From positions 1,374,001-1,438,000 of the forward strand of contig JALECJ010000255.1 in the NCBI GenBank assembly GCA_023515745.1: DNA of 64,000 nt, given 5' to 3'. Positions within the stretch are counted from its first letter, which is position 1. Every line of letters begins with the position of its first letter. The translations under genes and the position numbers were made by a program. The notes under the pieces were generated by a model. The model was not told where the DNA came from. It made no database searches and worked only from the letters and a program-made list of their open reading frames with translations. The stretch comes from Amoeboaphelidium protococcarum. Its lineage: Eukaryota > Aphelidiomycota > Aphelidea. Shown here in pieces: positions 32,177-43,789 of this stretch.

Positions 32177-34510
32177 ATGTCTTCAAGGCACTTGAAAAAG
32201 TTGAGAAAACTCAAGTATTAACAAGACTTGGTTGATCATTCAAAGTATGATTACGATGGTTCTGATTCTTCTCCTACCGATGATGGTGATGGTGATGATG
32301 AAGTTGTGGTTGCGCCTGCAGTGAATGCGTTCGATTTACTCACTATGGACAATGAAGATGACAGCAGTTCGACTGAAGATGATAAAGAAAGTATTTTCGC
32401 CTCTAGCATTGAATCAAGCTAGAAAGACGCCAAAGATTTAAAGTCATCTTGTTTACAATAATTGTTGCAAAAGAGTGAGAGTCAAGATCAGTAATAATAA
32501 TAATAAAAAGTAGATAATGATTTGGATCTTTTGGAGCAATTCGCTAAATCTCATTCAGTCAAAGGATAGTTGAATGACATGGACTCTAATGATCATGATA
32601 TCGGTGCAATGTCTTAATGGTAAAAGGTATTTAAAAGCCATCAGCCTTAGTAGTCCAGCGCTAATCGTCAAGGCAAATAACGCGCAGGAAAGTAGCAGAT
32701 ATAGAAATGTCAATTTCTGTCCAATGCAGAATGTAATGGTTATCCAGTGATGAGTGTACTGTAAAAGCATCTGGAATTGCAGTTTGATGATGAGCGGTGT
32801 GTGTATTATTTGAGTGTAGATCCACTAAAGCATAAGGAGTCTCTATCCGTGACAAAGCTGTGCGTACATGCTCTAATGCTAAATAACGTTCAGATTATAG
32901 AAGAATTGAGCTTTACCGAGTAAGGAGGTGCGTTCTAGCCTTTTGTTATTCACTCCAAAATGATCATGGCTCTGTCTAGATAGTCCTCTGGAGTCTAGTA
33001 GTAGATAGACTTGGACTCTCTTACGCGTCAAGTGGGCAAAGTTGTGTACCTGTATGAGCGTCTCTTTTCCCTGAGTAAGACATGGCGTGGTGGTAGCCCA
33101 TTAAAGTTGTCTTTCTTTGATTATCATAGTAGAATATACCTACAGTCTTTATTCTTAAGGGCGTACATTCAGATGCGATAAGGACATTTGGAAGAGTCGC
33201 TGCGTATTTTAAAATATTGCTTGGACATTTAGATGCCTTTGAAGATGACTACTTCTACTTAACTAACAGATGATTTGGCGGTTTTATGCTTAATTGATAC
33301 TGTTGCCTATAGATGTGAAGATTATGATTTCTTGAACCAACTGTATGACACGCTTTCTGCTGATTAGGAAGACTTCTAAATTATGATTTAAAGATATCCT
33401 CACTTGGTGTATAGCTTTGCTTTGTCGTACCTTACACAATTATCCACTTTATAGTCTGGCCGGAAGGATAAAAATGTTTACAGTGATACAGTGATGTCCA
33501 ATTTGAAAGATGTAGGTGCTCTTGTGCGGCAGTCTATATATATTGCTCCCCGTATTGTTGACAAGTTGAATTTACGTTTGTCTCCTAGCGAAGTGTCAGT
33601 ATGCCAGTAATTAGTCTCAGTCGATGATTATCAAAATGTTCTGGCTGATTTGTATGTTCATTACGCGTCATCTTTGTGGAATAGGCCATTTGACAAAGTA
33701 CTGTCAATTGATGGTGAGTCTTGCAATACTCCACTATCATGGCTGAGATCTTAAATGTCTTTAGCTTCTGATTTGGAACTGACTGATGATTCAATAACGC
33801 TAGAAGATCGGCTAAGTCTAAATAGACACGTTGTGTTGATGGATCTTGTTGATAGCACGCCTATTCCTAATGCATTGTACAGTCACTAGTATTATCCATA
33901 GTTTCTACAAAATGGTAACTTGGGGGACTCTCAGAGACCAACTAATAAGACTAAAGGCTGGAACTCCATGTTGCTCTCAATCGATAGTTCCGTTTATGTT
34001 CATGGCGTCAATTATTGGGGAATGTAGTTGGCTCAATCCAATGATCCGTATCCGCCTGCTTAGTGTATACTACACACGTCCAATGCTAAATCTGTATGGT
34101 CTATCCATCCTTATGCTGGTATTTACCGAAGTATTGCAATCAACAAATATCCTCAGATATTGCTTCCTGAGCTGTACAAGGCATTTGGTTAGCAACAACG
34201 TTAATTTTCAAAATTTTCATAGTATGTGGCATCTTTGGAAGTAGATGAGCGCGATTTGATGAACGATGAGTTAAAGAGATTGTTATTCCACTCTGACGAT
34301 CAGGTGAACAGTGGTTCTCAAGGCAATAGTTTTGCATAGACTATGTTATCAATGTCATCTGTGGTGGGATCATTTTTATCGAGTCTACTACCTGTTTAAA
34401 ATCTAAATCTAGCTGGTATCAGTTTGCAAGGCGACGATGATGCGTATAAGATGGCCCTGCAGTAGAACGAGAGATACCGTGCATTCATATGTAACTAACA
34501 GATCCAATGA
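32177..34510 (+). CDS. TCF25: TCF25/Nulp1 homologue (ribosome quality control factor)
   Basis: TCF25 (yeast RQC1) is part of the ribosome quality control complex acting with Ltn1/Listerin on stalled 60S subunits. ATG at 32177, TGA at 34508-34510, single exon, 777 residues. The N-terminus MSSRHLKKLRKLKYQQ matches the family's basic start, followed by an acidic low-complexity region (to about residue 90). The conserved core spans about 270-460: KLSFFDYHSRIYLQSLFLR and AYIQMRQGHLEESLRILKYC correspond to the human DYRRPENRSFYLALYK...TALEYCKLIL block, and VLCLIDTVAYRCEDYDFL to LLLIDHLALRARNYEYL. NDPYPPAQ near residue 610 corresponds to the C-terminal DPLPPSD motif. Gln-rich runs use mainly TAR codons. 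Confidence 0.92.
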
Positions 34511-34798
34511 ACAAATTAGTAGAAACTATGAATACGCTCTTATATTATCTTGGTAATAAATGAAAAACTTAAGTCTTTTATAAAAATCTCTAAGGCAAAA
34601 GCCTCGTTCATATGAATGTTACTTGGTGTAGATCACATTCAGCTCTGCTGTCATCAACGAGAGCCGTCGACAGGCAAAACTTTAGGCGATAACAAAGATC
34701 AACAAACTGTTTGCTGATCTTTACTTGTTTCAGTCTAGCCCCGCCTATTGTATACTTTGACATCTAATTTAGAATCTTATTACCAACTTTTTAACATA
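34511..34798. other. Gap between TCF25 and G-alpha
   Basis: No coding frame supported. A GATCAACAAACTGTTTGCTGATC segment at about 34697-34719 is a near-perfect inverted repeat that could form a hairpin close to the G-alpha start. Confidence 0.4.
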
Positions 34799-36297
34799 AT
34801 GGGGGCATTTATAAGCAAATGTATACCACAAAGCTGGATATCAGGTGGAAAATTAATTCCATTAACAAGATAACCATTGGGTAGAGATTATCGGCAAATG
34901 AGCGAAGATGACATGCGAGCTGAGCCAATGCGTAAGATTTCTGTTACATTCTCATGTTCACAAAATCTTGATTACTCTTTTTATTATAGGCAGATGAACT
35001 AGGAAAGAGTCAATTGAGTGGATCTCAGTTTATATATGACTCTGTCGGATCTGAAGTAACTCCAGAGGGACGGGCTGAGCGAGCAAAGAGCATCGATAAG
35101 GTGATCAGACGAGACAGAACGTCGATCATTGAGATCAACAGACGATCAACGTCAATCTTATTGTTGGGTGGGAATTATCACTATCACTTTTGATTCTTAC
35201 TATACAACTGTCTGTTATGCATTAATATGTAGGTCCCTCAGCGGCTGGAAAGTCTACAGTTTTAAAATAGATGAAGATCAAGTACACATCACATGGTTTG
35301 GATGACATTAGAAGACAGTAAAGTCAGTCTTGTCAGAACAATCTGCTGAGTTGCGTGTACGATGTCTTGAGAAAGCGAAAATATGCTCAGATCAAGTTTG
35401 CTGATCACTTATTAGAGGTAAATTGTTGTTATTATCATACACATCTACTATAGTACAAGTTGCTATCCATTTTCTGATTATATCATCAATATGTAGAATG
35501 CCGCTGATGAGTATGTCCAACATTACAGTGAAATGGATTTTTAGTAAAAGTATCACCAGAATATCACGAATTTGATAAAGAAGCTGAGATAGAGCAGTGA
35601 ATTGTCTGAAATGCTAAAGAGATCCTCAGAACTTGGTCTTGCTGATGCCACTCAGTACTGGATAGATATTGCGGATAGAGTGATGGATGATGATTTTATT
35701 GCCACTGATCAGGATGTTTTGTATTGTCGTCTCTCCACCCGCGCCAGTCAGGAGGTGTTGTTCTAAAATGTACGCCCAAATCACGACTTGAAAGTGTTTG
35801 ATGTTGGTGGGCAGGTGCATCTGCGCAAAAAGTGGACATCATTTTTTGATCAAGTAGATTTTGTGCTCTATGTTGCCCCGATATCGTCATATGATCAAGT
35901 GATGTTAGAAGATAAGACCACTAATTAGATGTTGGACGCGTATAACACGTTCAAAGAGTGTATGCATGATGACTTTCTGAGCACTAGGCCTGTGATTTTA
36001 TTTCTAAACAAGGTTGATCTATTCAAGAGTAGATTCGATGTGGAGAAATTCAAAGTGTTCATTGCACAGGTTGCCAATGAGCAACTGGCTGCCAAAATTC
36101 ATAAGATTAGCTCATGTGATGATGCTCTGAATTGCCTAAAGTATATCTTCAAGGTGGCCTTTTCTGATACCAACAAGTATAAGAAGAGAAAGATTTATAT
36201 TTATCAAACTCATGCCACGGACACCAAGACGATGGACGCCGTGCTGAATGCGATTATGTTAGAGTTGCTAGAGAAAGCTGTTGCCACAGTACTATGA
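34799..36297 (+). CDS. Divergent heterotrimeric G-protein alpha subunit
   Basis: Exons 34799-34931, 34994-35167, 35233-35417 and 35497-36297, introns 62, 65 and 79 nt; product 430 residues (typical 350-400). The first acceptor (CAG at 34991-34993) was chosen because it alone preserves the frame. MGAFISKC fits N-myristoylation plus palmitoylation. P-loop LLLGPSAAGKST keeps Gly-Lys-Ser but lacks the Glu-Ser of GAGESGKS. The following VLKQMKI has its conserved Gln encoded by TAG. Switch I reads RLSTRAS (Arg and Thr kept, following Gly lost). Switch II reads DVGGQVHLRKKW, keeping the catalytic Gln but losing the next Arg. LNKVDLF (NKxD) and THATDT (TCAT box) are recognisable. Membrane-associated signalling is inferred; altered nucleotide handling is likely. 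The receptor-contact C-terminus (ending AVATVL) is unlike canonical subfamilies. Confidence 0.9.
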
Positions 36298-36447
36298 ATT
36301 GGTGCACGAATCCTTACGCTACAAACTTTATGGTTAACAGTGACTAGTACTGTAAACGTAGATATATAGTTGCTATAATAATATCTTTAATTCTACTCAT
36401 AGTTACTTGACGATAAATGACACGAACTCTAACCAGTCTCTGTTAAA

Positions 36448-37854
36448 TCACCACATTAGATTAATGTGGCCAGATACACTTACAGGGCCACTCCGCTTAG
36501 CCAAACTGCTAACAGTCTCCGATAAAGCATGGCGCGTCAGATAACTCATTCCACTACCTTCCCAAAGACGTCCGATTATTGGAATACTAGATTTCATGAT
36601 AGACTGTGACTCTGAGTCGCGCTAAAACTTTCTGATAAACACAGTCTTGGTAGTACTGATCAGTGTATCCATGTACTTGCTGTTTACAGAGTACGGAGGA
36701 ATACTCTCCACGCTAACCTTGACACTCAATAACCGCCTAGACAATACTTTATCCTAGGCCAGGACCACAGTATGCCTACTCGGCTTATACTCTAACGGAA
36801 GTTTGCGTTCAAAATCGGACAATGAAATTTAAAGTATGGCACCATTTACAACTGCTGCCACGGCACTGTTATTCATATTACCGTTAGAGGATGTATGTAG
36901 AGTGTAATTTCTACCTTCATACACCGAGATACCATATGCTTTCACCGTCATATAATCTTCCGTGACAGGTAATTCCAATTAAACTTCATTAATCAACACG
37001 GTAAGTGTGTCTTTATCGTTACGCACCGTATTATACTCTGGCTACTTTAGCGACTCGGCACTTTCATTCAGAATGCGATGCAATGGACTAACAGACTGTG
37101 GATCTTCTTCATTCAGAACAAAGGTTAAACTAGCTGGATTAGGTAGATTGTGCATCTCCACCTTCTTGATAGACACTTCAACCAGTCTACCAAGATTCTT
37201 AGCCAGCACGTGTCCTCCGAATGCACCAATTCTCATCCACCATCTATACAGAGGTTCAATCAAATTAGGATACCCATCTGGGAATAGAATTCTCTACTCT
37301 GAAGATATTTAAGCAGTCTCTTGAGGCATGTGTTATCGCACGTCCTAAACACATATTTTCATCAGTTTCTATCCCGCTTTAGGCATCCTGATGGAGATAT
37401 CAATCTCGCCGATACAAGTCAGAATTAAGCGAATCTTCTCCTCCCACCGCTCCAGTGGAATCCTCGCCTAGAATCGATTATTATCAGGACGTCTCTCCCA
37501 AGGCAATGGTTTGTAGACAAGATTTAAAGGAACGGGCAAGTGACCAAGTGATGGAATATCAAACCAGTCTATCCAGGTGGTGATATTGACAATCTTGATT
37601 AGGATCTCTGGCCGCTTCCACTCAATCTTGTAACCACCATAATGTACGTGGGCATAATCAGCAAGCAGTTTACGAGTATATGTGTAAATGAATAAGAATA
37701 CGAATAAGGACGAGAACAGAACAAACCATACAAAATTCCATTTAAATAGAGCTTGTACCGTTAGTGCGCCAACTGCAGACATTAAAATCAATCTATGCTC
37801 ATTCCCTTTCACCACCGGGAATCTATAATCCTCAATCACCACGGTCTCTGTCAT
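36448..37854 (-). CDS. Unidentified membrane protein, 468 residues
   Basis: ATG at 37852-37854, open to TGA at 36448-36450, single exon. Two adjacent hydrophobic segments lie near the N-terminus (about residues 23-60: LILMSAVGALTVQALF and FVWFVLFSSLFVFLFIY). A long soluble region follows, with GGYKIEWKRPEILIKIVN, a Pro-rich LPVPLNLVYKPLPWERRPDN and a middle FPDGYPNLIEPLYRWWMRIG. The second half reads like beta-rich sequence. I do not recognise the family; a membrane-anchored C2-like or lipid-transfer protein is conceivable but unproven. It is convergent with the G-alpha gene, 150 bp apart. Confidence 0.65.
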
Positions 37855-38289
37855 ATTTACTACTCTCCCTTTACTCTACTTTAAGGATCAAAATACAAAT
37901 ACTAATACTTTTTTATATCAAAAAAAGACAATACAAATTACAGCTATCAACTATTTGTTTAGTGGCAGACTTTTCGGTACAAAGAAACAAAACAGTCTGC
38001 AGCAATTTCACACGCGTCTTGATGATCTTCTGTAGAGAGTCAAAAAGAAGAAGATATGAAGGGATGAGCCGACGCGTCGATTCAAATGCAGAGTCAAAGG
38101 CGACTCAGACAAGGATCAGTCATCCCGCCGGTTACTCACTCCACTCAATCAATCAATCAATCACACTAAGAGCCGAGTTGGCGATTCATTGTAAGATGCA
38201 CCCCCTGTAAGATCAAAATGCCTACATTAAGAAGAATTACGCAATAGTTAATATCAAATTATAGTATTAGTAAAATTAATTCAGAAAAT
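37855..38289. promoter_or_regulatory. Intergenic with two ACGCGTC elements
   Basis: 435 bases between the start of the membrane-protein gene and the end of OST3. ACGCGTC occurs at 38012 and 38072, 60 bp apart and 160-220 bp upstream of the membrane-protein start, a spacing suggestive of a paired cis-element. A short AATC tandem (AATCAATCAATCAATC) lies at 38147-38162. Confidence 0.4.
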
Positions 38290-39306
38290 TCATAAGAATA
38301 ATTTGAAAGGATATCCGCCATTCTTCATGCGGAATATTGCCATTAGAGCAGAGTACAAAAAGAAGAAGACTCCGAGCAGAATGTACACTGCTAGTCTCTG
38401 CTGACTGGCATCTTTAATCAGCGGGATTCTTTTACTAAACATCACCATGCAGGCGGCGAGTGCTGCATACAGACAAGTTATAATCTGACTCTCAACCTGA
38501 TACTGAGCCTAGAAATTACCATTGAACAGCTCCATTTAGCCATTCTATCCACGCCCAGCATACGGAGCACCGCGAATAGAATTCCACATTGTTCCAGAGC
38601 ACATACTTATTATAAACAGAATTGACGCAGACATGTAAATATGACGGTTAGTTAGAATTTATGCAGCAGCAGATGATAACTGAGCACCAACGACTTTGAT
38701 AAAAGCACCCAATGCCACAATAACTACAGGTACAACGATATAGATTGTATAGTCAACTGGTTTCTAGATCTTAAAGCCATGACTAGATACACGACCAACC
38801 CAGTTGGCAAAGTCTTCAGCATCAAACGATTTAATCTGGTAGGACTGCACAACTCCATCCGGTTACTTGTTGTCACCTTCAATTGGTGGCAAATACTACA
38901 CACTAGGCACAGTCTCAATCTTGTTCTTCTGGAACACCTCCTTGGCATAAGAGTAATCAACGACTCCGAAGTAGAGAGGATTAGGCTCAGCGGACGCCCT
39001 ACTATGAGTCAAGTACCAACTCTTGGCGGCAAGTTCAAATTCAGGCGCAAATAGAATACAAGGCTAACACTTGACCGATGGATCCGTCGCTGTAATCAGC
39101 AGGACAAGCGAATAATTGCGAGGTGACTCTGTGAACATATCGTACGCATGACTATTAACCTTTAAAGTGTACTTGCCCTGACTCTTGATCCGGGCATTCA
39201 AGTCTTTGACGAGCTTATTCGCCTTGTACCCAGTCGTGTAACCATAAACAACTTGGTTGAATATAGCGATTAATAGTAGAATGACTCCTTAGGATATTAA
39301 CTTCAT
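38290..39306 (-). CDS. OST3: Oligosaccharyltransferase subunit OST3/OST6 (TUSC3/MAGT1 family)
   Basis: ER oxidoreductase subunit of oligosaccharyltransferase that holds unfolded acceptor proteins by mixed disulfides during N-glycosylation. ATG at 39304-39306, TGA at 38290-38292, single exon, 338 residues. A signal peptide (MKLISQGVILLLIAIFNQVV) precedes a luminal thioredoxin fold with the redox motif C80-Q-P-C83; the Gln is encoded by TAG. The C-terminal half has four hydrophobic spans, including YTIYIVVPVVIVALGAFIKV, IYMSASILFIISMCSG and LAVYILLGVFFFLYSALMAI. It ends with MKNGGYPFKLFL, close to the family's terminal NRGYP-type motif. The gene is divergent from a secreted-protein gene, which would be an OST client. 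Confidence 0.93.
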
Positions 39307-39889
39307 ATCAAGTATATATTTTACTAAAAGGTCAAATTTCTTGATGAGGATTGGGTAATAACAGCTGAGATGAAAAGTACCTCACTTTGTACCGTATAAA
39401 GGGAACTAAAAATGAACGAAACGCGAGAGGAGACGAGTGTTGTTACAAGTGGAATGCATACAACTGAATGATTAAAACAAGATTGGAAATCATCTATGTA
39501 CTCTATGTAAGATTTGAATTTTTTTTTAAAAACTTATATCAATTATTTGCAATAATTTCACATCTTCAACCAAAGAGTTTACTACTCATCGTCAGTAACT
39601 GCAACTTCTCGTTTAAATAGTAACGTGCGTGATCTAGACTTTGTGTAACGGTTTGATTTGCTGGCAAGATCTTATTGGCACTGGTGACCATCATGAAGTT
39701 ACATGAAGGCACACCGGATCTGAATGTTGCATTTAATGTAATGTGTGCACCTGGATTGTACTTCTTCTTCCATCTTTAACAATTATATATAAAATTCACT
39801 CATCTATAGTTTGTGCTATTAGTATCATCCAACACACACTAACTTTATATATATTATTTTTATAGATAGATTAACTATTATTGATCAAG
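39307..39889. promoter_or_regulatory. Divergent intergenic region (OST3 / secreted Pro-rich protein)
   Basis: 583 bases. TTTATATATATT at about 39844-39855 lies 35-45 bp before the secreted-protein ATG and is a good TATA candidate. No coding frame supported. Confidence 0.4.
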
Positions 39890-41833
39890 ATGCATAGTGT
39901 TTAGTCTAGTGTAAGTGTAAAGAAATTTGTCATGATTGCATTTGCTCTCTTTGCTGTGCAGTCTGTTGACGCGTAGACTTATGGCGCAGAGTCTTCAATG
40001 GCACCTGCTGCTGCTCCTGCTCAAGGTACTCCCCAGTTGCCTCCTATGAAGTGCAGACCGCGTCCTTCCTCTTCTCTGATGGATGCTAGTAATCGTCCGG
40101 CAAAGCCACCATGTAAGGTGTATGTTCCAGTCTCGAGTCCTGCAAAGGCGCCTCAGTCTGCTTGTGATGGTAATTGCGTTAATTAGCCATCGGCACCAAT
40201 GCCAGTGCCAGTGCCTTCTACTTCCCCATCTGCTGCTCCTGGCTATGGAGCTCCGGCAGCTATTCCTTCACCTGCACCACAGCCATCACAATCTCCTGCG
40301 GCACCTGCTGGTTATGGTGCTCCAGCCACTAATCCGTCCCCTGCACCAGTGCCGTCATCGTCTCCATCATCGGCGCCTGCTCCTAAAGCGCCTTGTCCGG
40401 ACTCTGGTGCACCTACTCCGGTGCCTGTTGGCAATAGTAATACTGCTCCTGTACCAGCGCCTAAGCCTCAGCCATCTCCTGCACCTGCTCCAGTCCCTCA
40501 ACCTAAGCCGGCTTCTCCTTCTCCTTTCACACCTCCTTCTGTATCACCTAAGGCAAGTCCAGCTGCGCCTTGTCCTACCGATTCTCCGTCTAAAGGCGGT
40601 CAAAGTCCTAGTCCTAGTCCATCTAAAGGTAGTCCATCCCCTTCTCCATCACCAGCTCCTTCGCAGTCCGGTGATGCTCCATGTCCTTCAACTCAAGCCG
40701 GTGCTGGTAAGAGCGGTAATGTTACTGCAGCTCCGGCCTATAATCAGACTGTTAGTAAGAATATGACTGCTCCTGTGGCTGTTAATAATAACACTGCTCC
40801 AGTTAACATCCCTGCTCAGAAGCCTGGTTCTGCTGGTACACCACCGGCTAATGCCCCTGCTTATGGCAAGAGCCCATCTCCTGACGCTGGCAAGACCAAT
40901 GCTCCTGCATATGGAAGTAGCCCATCTCCTGACGCTGGAAAGGCTAATGCCCCTGCATATGGAAATAATACTTCTCCTGACGCTGGAAAGACCAATGCTC
41001 CTGCTTATAAGTAGGACTCTCCTGCTCAATAAAATGCTCCTGCCTATAAGAAGGATGACAAGTAACAGGCCAATGCTCCCGCATATAACAACTAAGATGA
41101 CAAAAAGTCTGATTAGTAGCAGAATGCACCTGCATACAACAAAGACTCACCTTCTCCTGGTCCTGCTAATGCTCCTGCATACGCTCCAAAGCCCCCTTCT
41201 GATAACAAGACCCCTAATGCGCCTGCTTACGGTGGAGCTATCGAGTGGGATTATGATCACTCTTAGCAGAGTTGCTCCGAAAAGAATAATGGTGGTACTA
41301 TGCAAGTCCCTGGTGCCGCAGAGTTTAAGAAGGCTAGTTTCGAGGGATTGGCTTCTGAATGTGGCGAAGGTGAACCAATCAAGACGTTCTACATTGGCGG
41401 TGCTACTGTGGAAACTACTTGCACCAAGAACTGGCCTACTGAGCAAAACCAGAAGGATATTGGCAAACTTGGTCAAGAGAGTCAAGAAATTGGCCCGCTC
41501 CGCATGAACATCAAGCATCTCACTGATTTTGGATATGATATGTCGGACATCAACATCATGAATCAGCCTAATGCTGCTGGATATAAGCTTGCTGCACAGG
41601 CATTCTGCAAAGCTGTGAAAGCCCAAGGAATCTATGGATTCATCGTGTATCACAGAGGTGGTATCACCCGATACAACAAATGGAAGTCTGGTGAACTTAC
41701 TGCAGATGAGAAAAAAGATACTGATCATTTCCTTGATTCTTACCGTCAAGCACAAAAAGAGGCAGACATCAAGGGTCTGACTAAAATTGATGATACTGTG
41801 CCTTTCTTGCAACAAGGCCCAATGGCTATTTGA
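39890..41833 (+). CDS. Secreted Pro/Ala/Ser-rich protein with NAPAY repeats and a C-terminal globular domain
   Basis: ATG at 39890, TGA at 41831-41833, single exon, 647 residues. A basic-hydrophobic signal peptide (VKKFVMIAFALFAVQSVDA) is followed by a Cys-containing N-terminal segment with Pro pairs. About 250 residues of Pro/Ala/Ser-rich sequence come next (PSPAPVPSSSPSS-like), then nine copies of a unit beginning NAPAY (40851-41240), three of them with an SPDAGK tail. The C-terminal 190 residues are globular: Cys residues in QSCSEKN, ASECGEG, ETTCTKNW and AFCKAVK, plus FIVYHRGGITRYNKWKSGEL. The composition resembles extracellular-matrix or wall mucins and O-glycosylation is plausible. I do not recognise the C-terminal domain. 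Confidence 0.85.
40851..41240 (+). repeat. Tandem NAPAY repeats in the secreted protein
   Basis: Nine units start Asn-Ala-Pro-Ala-Tyr with variable 8-13-residue tails. The first three tails share SPDAGK; later tails are Lys/Asp/Gln-rich and use TAA/TAG as Gln. The DNA of the first three units is also near-identical (CCTGACGCTGG core), indicating recent duplication. Confidence 0.8.
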
Positions 41834-42025
41834 TGATGCAGTTTATGATGAAGTGAGTTCAAAATTCATTAAAATACACTCATAGTTTGATGATATGTTT
41901 CTTTTTATATTGTACTATATGATATTCATTACAACACCTTAAGTAGTCTAATGCAGAAAGATATCGCATCAAGTAAATAAGATTTCTGACAGGACTCACA
42001 AGATACTACATTATTGTATACCACA

Positions 42026-43789
42026 TCACTATTCAATGACCTATTTAAAACAGCGTTAAGCATACAGAGTTAGTGCATCGTCAGGCTTAACTGCAACATT
42101 TATAGAACCAGAAGTCATGTAACGATAAAACTTTGCAACATCCTGACCATCTGCGCCAATCTTCTTCAATATCTAAAGTAATACCATAAGAGTCTTGGAA
42201 TTGGGCAATATCGGAGCAATAGATAACCTTTGAAAAGATTGCTTATCGGAACCAGAGCTTTATTTACAAGCAGATTGACGCAGAAGGTAATGTGATAACT
42301 TTGTTCCACATTATCGGTCAATCTACTACCACTAGAATGCCTATCCAAACTCTTACTAAGCCACCATAAGACCATACGTAATGTTGCCAAGAGCTTATGC
42401 ATTCTTGCACACCATCAGCATTGAATTAATCAAATCACAGTCCACATTGATAATGGGATACTTGTCACTGAATCGACTCTGATTGCCCTATTCAATCTCT
42501 TGCCACGTTTTGTACCGCTGCTGATCCAACACAATCTCTCTCCGTCTATCGGTATTCTTGTTAGTCTTATTTTGACTGCGCGTAACTTTCTATTATTTAC
42601 CAGCTTATTAATCAGTTCCCTGGTGACTGAAATTCTAAAGAGCATCCAACCTTAATTTAAAAGTCTAATCTTTACTCTGTACCAGATCTGAGTGAATATG
42701 CTTCCACAACACTTTGGCGTCTTCGAAAGCCGCATCTCCACCTCTTAATGAGCACGCATTTAGGATAATAGAATACGTAATTACATCTGGTCTAATTCCA
42801 CATAGCTAAGAAGACTATAAAATATCTTGCTTGCTATTGTCGTTATCATCATCTTGTAATAAATCTACATTTTTATTGACTATATCGCTGTCAGCCATTA
42901 CGGCATTTGAGGATAAAGAATTGCCTGATAGGGACTGTAAGAGCCGATTTCTTATATCTTCATGTTACTCTTTAATCTATGCAGCATTATTATTACCAGA
43001 CTTGGTAGCAGTCTCCAGATAATCAACTAGAGATAAAATCTCACGCGATCTCTATTAACTATTAACAATATTCATGCGTTTATACACACCATCAAATATG
43101 GTATGATAATCTCTGACGCGTACAGCACACTTGAGGAAAGCATTAACATGGAATCTATTAAGTTGAGAGGACCTTTGAGTAGACGACGGCGAAGAGTCCA
43201 GGTGAGAGAATAAATGCACAGCTTTTCTGTATGCTGTATTACTCATTGCACTAGGTACAACACCTTTCTCCCTTTGAATATGCGACAAATTCCGACTACA
43301 CGCTTCAAATAGGGATGTAAAAGTCTCACCAGATGGCCTGACTTGATTCTAGAGCATCTCACTGTACAGCTTAAAACACTCCTTATATAGTCCATGTGAT
43401 GATAGAGTTCTGAGTAGAACGTTATATGGCTCAGGGCGTCTGGCTGCAGATCGAGCAATTGTACGCGTCTACTTTTCACCCAGTGATGCCTCTCCACCAT
43501 CTGCATGTACACCATTTTACTGAACGACAGCGGTATCATCATCCTCATCGTGGCTATCGCGGACGATGGAGTAATATTCTTAATCTTAATATTTCGGAAA
43601 TTTGAAATTACATTTATCAGCGTAGAATTCCACTTTCTTTTCACCTGCAGACAATATCTAGACATCAGGACCAACTACTGCTTGAATTGCCTCAGGTATA
43701 CGTCGTTGTCTAATATACTCATTCAATCTGGTCATTGACTTGAAAGCTAAATGACGCGGTGACAGCACTTTTTTATTTTTAAAAGACAT
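42026..43789 (-). CDS. Pentatricopeptide repeat (PPR) protein
   Basis: ATG at 43787-43789, TGA at 42026-42028, single exon, 587 residues. PPR proteins bind organellar RNA as helical-hairpin arrays. A clear PPR unit is PYNVLLRTLSSHGLYKECFK followed by LYSEMLQNQVRPSGETFTSL. A second, PDVITYSIILNACSLRGGD, follows after a low-complexity Asp/Asn-rich insert, and at least one more degenerate helix pair lies toward the C-terminus (VDCDLINSMLMVCKNAQALG). The N-terminus MSFKNKKVLSPRHLAFKSM is basic and could be a mitochondrial presequence, which would fit the usual location. The target RNA is unknown. Confidence 0.82.

Noticed and set aside
33846-34244. 132-codon ORF inside TCF25 in another frame
   Set aside because: The TCF25 frame is open across it and resumes conserved motifs on both sides.
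38147-38162. AATC tandem considered as a telomere-like repeat
   Set aside because: Only four units, internal to a gene-dense region.
40851-41240. Regular tandem repeats resembling a CRISPR array
   Set aside because: They encode protein repeats in frame within a secreted eukaryotic protein; spacers are not unique sequence.
40083-41507. Leu/Arg/His-rich plus-strand ORFs overlapping the NAPAY protein
   Set aside because: Out-of-frame shadows of Pro/Ala/Ser codons.
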